From DASQZT01 sp963728965 (lineage in GTDB: Bacteria; Acidobacteriota; Terriglobia; Bryobacterales; Bryobacteraceae): 64,000 bases of DNA. The stretch covers positions 124,001-188,000 of the forward strand of contig CAVSMH010000011.1 of assembly GCA_963728965.1 (NCBI GenBank), in the 5' to 3' direction. Both the position numbers and the translations under genes were made by a program. Below the pieces are notes generated by a model that did not search any database, was not told the origin of the DNA, and worked only from the letters and a program-made list of their open reading frames with translations. Position 1 is the first letter of the stretch. Every line of letters starts with the position of its first letter. Below are positions 59,612-64,000 of this stretch, in pieces.

Positions 59612-59918
59612 CTCGCCCGCCGGGATCGGTTTCGAGTTCCGTCAGAAATAACCCGAGGGCCTCGCCGGCTTCCCGCACGGCGGGCGACATGGCCTTGATC
59701 CGAAAGCTCTTGTGACACTGCCAGGCGCTTCTGCGGGCGGCATAAAGAAGTTGCAGAGCGGCCGTATCGCAGGCTCCGACTTCACTCAGATCGAGCGTGA
59801 CACTGGGCTCCAGAGTCAATGCCTCGCGCAGGGCGTGGTGCAGCGGCTCCGCCGCTCCGATATCGAGATTGCCGGTAATTCGCAAAACGTTGCCGGGTTC
59901 GGGTTGGCTGATACGCAT
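59592..59918 (-). CDS. STAS-domain protein of the chemotaxis operon
   Basis: This 108-residue protein has the STAS (anti-sigma factor antagonist) fold: VLRITGNLDIGAAEPLHHAL, then VTLDLSEVGACDTAALQLLYAAR. The position of the phosphorylatable Ser of SpoIIAA is Thr here (CDTAAL). It is the first gene of the che operon and overlaps cheA. STAS proteins at the head of chemotaxis operons are known in several phyla and are thought to tune kinase signalling; the role here is inferred. Confidence 0.85.
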   Translation of the reverse strand: MRISQPEPGNVLRITGNLDIGAAEPLHHALREALTLEPSVTLDLSEVGACDTAALQLLYAARRSAWQCHKSFRIKAMSPAVREAGEALGLFLTELETDPGGRGDPRAV

Positions 59919-59989
59919 AGATATGGTTGGCGGCGCGGCAGCGACCGCGGGCTGGCGGGTCCGGGTCCTGCCGCGCTGCGCTGCTGTAC

Positions 59990-59997
59990 TTATCGGA
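59990..59997 (-). promoter_or_regulatory. Possible -10 element of a flagellar sigma factor (sigma-28)
   Basis: On the minus strand TCCGATAA lies 72 bases before the first gene of the che operon and matches the sigma-28 -10 consensus GCCGATAA at 7 of 8 positions. The -35 element is poor (AGAAA with wrong spacing), so this is only a suggestion. Confidence 0.3.
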
Positions 59998-60038
59998 TGT
60001 AGGGAGCCGTTTCTGTACAGTGGGAGGAAGGCGGGCCT

Positions 60039-60449
60039 TCAATACAGCTCGGGATGGGCCTGGCGCATCTCGCGGGCCTGCTCCCGCGCGGCTTCAATCT
60101 GAATCAGGGCTCCCTTTCCTATACCGGGGCAATCGTGCGCCGTTTTGGCCCATTCGCGCCGGCTCTCCACCAACTCGGGCCAGAACGGGAAGATGCGGCA
60201 CTGGGTCGGTTTCGCCGGGTGGATCGAACAGCCGTCCTCGCGCAGGAAATGGCAGTTCGCCTCCCGGGGCACCCGCAGGCGCATGCGTCGGCGCGTGCGA
60301 TAGACGTATTTCTGCTCGAACGCCCCCACCGGGATGCCGAGGAATTCCGCGGCGCGGGTGACGTCGTCCGCCGTGAGGTAGACGAAACCCTTCTGCCGGC
60401 AGCAGGCCGTGCATCCGGGCTGGCATTCGAAACGCAGCGCTTGGGCCAT
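60039..60449 (-). CDS. YkgJ-family cysteine-cluster protein
   Basis: This 136-residue protein has the CxCGxCC-like cluster FECQPGCTACCRQKGFVYLT at the N-terminus, then CHFLREDGCSIHPAKPTQCRIFPFWP and a last Cys in HDCPGIGKG. This Cys pattern is that of the YkgJ family (UPF0153), which binds zinc or an iron-sulfur cluster; the function is not established. It is divergent from the CBS-domain gene with 70 bases between the starts. Confidence 0.85.
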   Translation of the reverse strand: MAQALRFECQPGCTACCRQKGFVYLTADDVTRAAEFLGIPVGAFEQKYVYRTRRRMRLRVPREANCHFLREDGCSIHPAKPTQCRIFPFWPELVESRREWAKTAHDCPGIGKGALIQIEAAREQAREMRQAHPELY

Positions 60450-60519
60450 GTACGATTATGGCGTGCGGCGGACTCCTGTGATATATTTGCTCCACCGCAA
60501 ACTGGCGGGGAGGGTGAAA

Positions 60520-60948
60520 ATGTCCCAGGTCCGTGACATTATCGAGCGCCGCGAGTTGTTTTTTGTCGAGGAGGGGAATTCCGTGTCTGCCGTTGCGCGG
60601 CGGATGGCCGAGCTCCAGGTGGGGGCGATTCTGGTCCTCCGGGGGGACGAGATTCGGGGAGTGTTCAGCGAACGCGACCTGATGAAGCGGGTGGTCATCG
60701 CCGGTCTCGACCCGGAACGGACTCCCGTCGCCGAAGCCATGAGCACGGCGGTCACTACGGTGGACGAGCTGGCCACCGTGGAAGAGGCCATGGAACTGAT
60801 GAAAAGCCACAACTGCCGGCACCTCCCGGTGACGTGCGGCTCGCGCGTGGTGGCGTTCCTCTCTATGCGGGACGTCATGAACTATGAGTTGGCCCGCAAG
60901 ACCGAAGAGATTCACCATATGCGAGCCTATATCCACGGCGCGGCGTGA
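60520..60948 (+). CDS. CBS-domain pair protein
   Basis: The start is ATG 60520 with GGAGGG eight bases upstream, giving 142 residues. Two CBS domains fill it: SVSAVARRMAELQVGAILVLRGDEIRGVFSERDL and VDELATVEEAMELMKSHNCRHLPVTCGSRVVAFLSMRDV. Such stand-alone pairs bind adenosyl ligands and act as energy or redox sensors; the partner is unknown. The stop overlaps the GTG start of cbiX by 4 bases (GTGA), so both are coupled. Confidence 0.9.
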   Translation: MSQVRDIIERRELFFVEEGNSVSAVARRMAELQVGAILVLRGDEIRGVFSERDLMKRVVIAGLDPERTPVAEAMSTAVTTVDELATVEEAMELMKSHNCRHLPVTCGSRVVAFLSMRDVMNYELARKTEEIHHMRAYIHGAA

Positions 60949-61313
60949 CCACCGGGATCGTCGTCTTCGCCCATGGCTCCCGCATCGAATCGGCGAATGA
61001 CGCGGTGCGTGCCGTGACTGCGGACCTGGCCAGCGCCGGTGGCTTTCCCTGCGTGGAAGCCGCCTTCCTGGAACTCGGCACGCCCGACCTCGAGGGGGCG
61101 GTCACACGACTGGCGGAAAAAGGCCTGCGGCGTATCCTGGTGGTTCCCTACTTTCTTACCCTGGGCCTGCACCTGGAGCGGGACCTGCCCCGGCTGGTGC
61201 AACAGATCTCGTTGCGCCACAAGGACTTGGACGTAGTGATGACGCCGCCGCTGGACGGTCATCCGGCGTTGATACAGGTGCTGCTCGACCGTGCGCGATC
61301 AGCGATTTCCTGA
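60945..61313 (+). CDS. cbiX: Sirohydrochlorin cobaltochelatase/ferrochelatase, short CbiX
   Basis: This 122-residue protein has the short CbiX form: a GTG start, then GIVVFAHGSRIESANDAVRAV with the metal-binding His, VEAAFLELGTPDLEGAV, and RRILVVPYFLTLGLHLERDLP, with a second His in PLDGHPALIQVLLD. It puts cobalt (or iron, nickel) into sirohydrochlorin for cobalamin or siroheme; short forms act as homodimers. No other tetrapyrrole gene lies beside it. It is coupled to the CBS gene by a 4-base overlap. Confidence 0.88.
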   Translation: MTTGIVVFAHGSRIESANDAVRAVTADLASAGGFPCVEAAFLELGTPDLEGAVTRLAEKGLRRILVVPYFLTLGLHLERDLPRLVQQISLRHKDLDVVMTPPLDGHPALIQVLLDRARSAIS

Positions 61314-61334
61314 GGCAAGGGGCACCCGGGAAAC

Positions 61335-61363
61335 TTGACAAATAGGCACTAAGGTTTGATAAT
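61335..61363 (+). promoter_or_regulatory. dnaK promoter
   Basis: TTGACA (61335-61340), a 17-base spacer and GATAAT (61358-61363) make a near-consensus housekeeping promoter 73 bases before the dnaK start. No complete CIRCE element (TTAGCACTC-N9-GAGTGCTAA) is present; only a partial right half (GTGCTAA, 61370-61376) is seen. Confidence 0.7.
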
Positions 61364-61436
61364 GGAGTTGTGCTAAATCGCCGCCCTCGGGCGGCATGCC
61401 ACCACCAAGCTAAACGAGGGAGGCTATTCAACCAAC

Positions 61437-63365
61437 ATGGGAAAAATTATCGGTATTGACCTGGGCACCACCAATTCGGTGGTCGCTGTGATGGAGGCTG
61501 GGCAGCCTACAGTCATCGCAAACCAGGAAGGGGCCCGCACCACTCCGTCCGTTGTGGCGTTTACCAAGAGTGGCGAGCGCCTGGTCGGCCAGGTGGCGAA
61601 ACGCCAAGCCATCACCAACCCCGAAAACACGGTTTTCTCCATCAAGCGGTTCATGGGACGCCGCTCTGACGAAGTCAGCGAAGAAATGAAGATGGTCCCC
61701 TACAAGGTCGCTCGGGGGGACAACGGCGACGCGCGCGTGGATATCAGCGGAAAGAAGTACTCCCCGCCCGAAATCTCGGCCATGATCCTCACCAAGCTGA
61801 AGGAGGCCGCCGAGTCCTACCTGGGCGAAAAGATCACCCAGGCAGTGATCACGGTTCCCGCTTATTTCAACGACTCGCAACGCCAGGCCACCAAGGACGC
61901 CGGCCGGATCGCGGGACTCGAAGTGATGCGCATCATCAACGAGCCCACCGCCGCGGCCTTGGCCTACGGCTTGGACAAGAAGAAGAACGAAACCATCGCC
62001 GTGTACGATTTCGGCGGCGGCACCTTCGATATTTCAATCCTGGAGGTGGGCGATGGCGTGGTCGAGGTCAAGTCGACCAACGGCGACACGCACCTGGGTG
62101 GCGACAACATCGACCAGCGCATCATCGACTGGATTGTGGCCGAATTCAAGAAGGAAAACGGCATCGACCTTTCGCGCGACCAGATGGCCCTCCAGCGCCT
62201 CAAAGAGGCCGCCGAGAAAGCCAAGATGGAGCTGTCGACGCTGCTCGAGTCCGAAATCAATCTGCCGTTCATCACGGCCGACGCGAGCGGACCCAAGCAC
62301 CTGCAAATGAAGCTCACCCGGGCCCGTTTCGAGCAGATGGTCGAAGATGTTCTTCAGCGGTCCGTGGGCCCCTGCAAGCAGGCCATGGCCGATGCCAACG
62401 TGACGCCGCAGCAGATCGACGAGGTCGTGCTGGTGGGCGGCCAGACCCGAATGCCGCGGATCCAGGCCATTGTGCGCGACCTGTTCAGCCGGGAGCCCCA
62501 CAAGGGCGTGAACCCCGACGAAGTCGTGGCGGTGGGGGCCGCGGTTCAGGGAGGCGTGCTGGGCGGTGAGGTGAAAGACGTGCTGCTCCTCGATGTGACC
62601 CCGCTGTCGCTGGGCATCGAGACCATGGGCGGCGTCTTCACCAAGCTGATCGAACGCAATACCACCATCCCTACGCGGAAGAGCGAGGTGTTCTCGACGG
62701 CTTCCGACAACCAGCCCTCGGTGGAGATCAAGGTCTCCCAGGGGGAGCGGTCCATGGCCCGGGACAATCGTTTGCTGGGCGTGTTTCAGCTCGGTAACAT
62801 CCCGCCCGCGCCGCGCGGCATTCCGCAGATCGAAGTGACCTTCGATATCGACGCCAACGGCATTCTCAATGTGACCGCCAAGGACCGCGGCACCAACAAC
62901 GAGCAGAAGATCACCATCACGTCCTCTTCGGGCCTGTCCAAGGACGAGGTGGAGAAGATGGCCCGCGACGCCGAGTCGCACGCCGCCGACGATCGGAAAC
63001 AGCGCGATACCATCGAGGCCAAGAACCGTGCCGATGCCATGGTCTACAACGTGGAGAAGACGTTGAAGGAGCATCGCTCGAAGATCGGGGAAGCCGAAGC
63101 CAAGGAGATCGAATTGGCTATCGAAGAGACCAAGAAGGCGATGAACGAGAACGATCCGGATAAGATCAACTCCGCCGTGGACCGGCTCACCACCGCCAGC
63201 CATAAACTCGCCGAGGCGATGTACAAAGCCACACCGCAGCAACCCGGCGGCGCGCCGCCTCCGCCCCCTGGCGGCGACGGCTCGGCGGGCGGCGACTCCG
63301 GCCCCAAGAAAGGGAAGGACGACGTAGTCGACGCCGAGTTCGTGGACGTGGACGATAAGAAGTAA
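61437..63365 (+). CDS. dnaK: Molecular chaperone DnaK (Hsp70)
   Basis: This 642-residue protein is a full-length DnaK: the ATPase domain begins MGKIIGIDLGTTNSVVAVME, with PAYFNDSQRQATKDAGRIAG, VYDFGGGTFDISILE and LVGGQTRMPRIQ. The substrate-binding domain has DVTPLSLGIETMGGVFT and TFDIDANGILNVTAKD. A C-terminal tail (PPPPGGDGSAGGDSGPKKG, then VVDAEFVDVDDKK) matches the usual acidic end. It folds proteins together with DnaJ and GrpE; dnaJ follows 51 bases downstream. GrpE is not in the window. Confidence 0.98.
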   Translation: MGKIIGIDLGTTNSVVAVMEAGQPTVIANQEGARTTPSVVAFTKSGERLVGQVAKRQAITNPENTVFSIKRFMGRRSDEVSEEMKMVPYKVARGDNGDARVDISGKKYSPPEISAMILTKLKEAAESYLGEKITQAVITVPAYFNDSQRQATKDAGRIAGLEVMRIINEPTAAALAYGLDKKKNETIAVYDFGGGTFDISILEVGDGVVEVKSTNGDTHLGGDNIDQRIIDWIVAEFKKENGIDLSRDQMALQRLKEAAEKAKMELSTLLESEINLPFITADASGPKHLQMKLTRARFEQMVEDVLQRSVGPCKQAMADANVTPQQIDEVVLVGGQTRMPRIQAIVRDLFSREPHKGVNPDEVVAVGAAVQGGVLGGEVKDVLLLDVTPLSLGIETMGGVFTKLIERNTTIPTRKSEVFSTASDNQPSVEIKVSQGERSMARDNRLLGVFQLGNIPPAPRGIPQIEVTFDIDANGILNVTAKDRGTNNEQKITITSSSGLSKDEVEKMARDAESHAADDRKQRDTIEAKNRADAMVYNVEKTLKEHRSKIGEAEAKEIELAIEETKKAMNENDPDKINSAVDRLTTASHKLAEAMYKATPQQPGGAPPPPPGGDGSAGGDSGPKKGKDDVVDAEFVDVDDKK

Positions 63366-63380
63366 GCATCACCGTGAAGG

Positions 63381-63404
63381 AGGGGCCGGGGTGACCCGGC
63401 CCCT
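63381..63404. terminator. Strong hairpin between dnaK and dnaJ
   Basis: A perfect 10-bp stem (AGGGGCCGGG / CCCGGCCCCT) with a GTGA tetraloop lies 15 bases after the dnaK stop. It has no T-tract. It could partly end transcription or stabilise the dnaK mRNA, giving more DnaK than DnaJ. Confidence 0.6.
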
Positions 63405-63416
63405 GGGATTCTGACT

Positions 63417-64000
63417 ATGCCTACCGCTCCCAAGCACGACTATTACGACACGCTCGGGGTGGCCCGCAAAGCCGCGACGGACGAAATCCGCAAGGCTTAC
63501 CGGAAACTCGCGCGCAAGTATCACCCGGACTTGAACCCCGGTGACAAGTCCGCCGAGGAGCGTTTCAAGCGTGTCCAGGAAGCCTACGACATCCTCAGCG
63601 ATTCCAAAAAGCGCCAGATGTACGACCAGTACGGCTTCTATTCGGAGAACGGTTTCACGGGCGCGGGTCCGGGGCCCGGCAGCGCCGGTCCGCAACCCGG
63701 TTTCGACTTCAACGGGTTCGATTTCTCGGAATATTTCCAAGGCGCCGGGGCCGCGCCCAAGGGCGGCCGCCGCACGGAATCCTCCGGCGGAGGTTTCCGC
63801 GATATCTTCTCCCAGTTCTTCGGAGGCCACGGGGGCGAGGCTGCCACGCCCCAGCCGGAAAAGGGCACCGACCTCGAATACGGCATCGACATCGACTTCT
63901 GGCAGGCCATCAAAGGCACCCAGTTGCGGCTCAACATCAACCGCTACGAAATCTGCGGGACGTGCCGCGGAACCGGCTCCACCGGCTCCGGCGAGATTGC
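63417..64000 (+). CDS. dnaJ: Chaperone protein DnaJ, N-terminal part (runs off the window)
   Basis: The first ~195 residues are present. The J-domain is complete (DYYDTLGVARKAATDEIRKAY, HPD motif in RKYHPDLNPGD, then FKRVQEAYDILSD). It is followed by a Gly/Phe-rich region (residues ~80-150). The first Cys-rich zinc repeat starts at the edge (ICGTCRGTGSTGSG), so this is a type I or DnaJ-like protein with zinc fingers. DnaJ stimulates the ATPase of DnaK and delivers substrates. It follows dnaK on the same strand after a strong hairpin. Confidence 0.92.
   Translation, partial: MPTAPKHDYYDTLGVARKAATDEIRKAYRKLARKYHPDLNPGDKSAEERFKRVQEAYDILSDSKKRQMYDQYGFYSENGFTGAGPGPGSAGPQPGFDFNGFDFSEYFQGAGAAPKGGRRTESSGGGFRDIFSQFFGGHGGEAATPQPEKGTDLEYGIDIDFWQAIKGTQLRLNINRYEICGTCRGTGSTGSGEI

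Noticed and set aside
61341..61376. CIRCE-like operator (HrcA site) upstream of dnaK
   Set aside because: Only the right half GTGCTAA is recognisable; the left half with 9-base spacing matches TTAGCACTC at 4 of 9 positions, so it is not a CIRCE element.

Overview
The window is high-GC DNA, densely coded on both strands. It most resembles an acidobacterium of the Solibacter/Bryobacterales kind. I infer this from the gene content: a VWFA-related protein of the acidobacterial type, the start of a TonB-dependent receptor with a carboxypeptidase-regulatory N-terminus, a class D sortase with an LPKTA substrate in an organism that also has the Gram-negative genes lptE, a LolA-like carrier and MlaD, and many plant-polysaccharide glycosidases. 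No rRNA or marker phylogeny is present, so the assignment rests on recognition only.

Layout. 0-5 kb: the N-terminus of a TonB-dependent receptor, a secreted M20 amidohydrolase, a membrane acyltransferase, a LolA-like protein and two small envelope proteins. 5-7 kb: a Gfo/Idh/MocA oxidoreductase overlapping a sugar isomerase/epimerase, whose stop codon lies inside an opposing tRNA-Leu gene. 7-19 kb: an arabinose locus with two GH127 beta-L-arabinofuranosidases, a LacI-type regulator, a sodium/sugar symporter, a fucose-isomerase-family isomerase, ribulokinase (araB) and ribulose-5-phosphate 4-epimerase (araD). Two operator-like palindromes with a central CG lie next to readable promoters. 19-22 kb: a sedolisin protease, a glycosyltransferase and tRNA-Gly.

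22-26.6 kb is the most unusual stretch: a minus-strand operon of a BlaI-type repressor, an M56/BlaR1-type membrane protease whose usual penicillin-binding sensor is replaced by a tandem ~29-residue repeat, a secreted protein built from the same repeat, and a HEAT-repeat protein. 26.7-35 kb holds housekeeping and envelope genes: a sigma-54 activator, MlaD, rpsT, holA, lptE, an Asd-like protein without its catalytic Cys, pssA, psd and proC. 35-37.5 kb: class D sortase, VWFA protein and the LPKTA substrate.

37.6-45.6 kb is decayed. It holds a receiver-domain fragment, a KdpD/KdpE-like pair with several frameshifts, and a P-type proton ATPase with an in-frame stop and internal deletions. These flank intact genes for a DUF4142 protein, a decaheme OmcA/MtrC-type cytochrome and a small cytochrome c. 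45.4-53.5 kb: an apiosidase-like DUF4038 protein with a damaged 5' end, ppk1, a subclass B3 metallo-beta-lactamase and two overlapping GH51 arabinofuranosidases. 53.5-60 kb: a chemotaxis operon (STAS, CheA, MCP, CheW, CheY, a CheR C-terminal remnant, CheB). 60-64 kb: a YkgJ-type protein, a CBS-domain protein, CbiX, dnaK and the start of dnaJ.

Together the GH127, GH51, DUF4038 and ara genes describe an organism that takes L-arabinose from plant polymers. The cytochromes suggest extracellular or outer-membrane electron transfer. Intact genes sit beside several loci under active decay.
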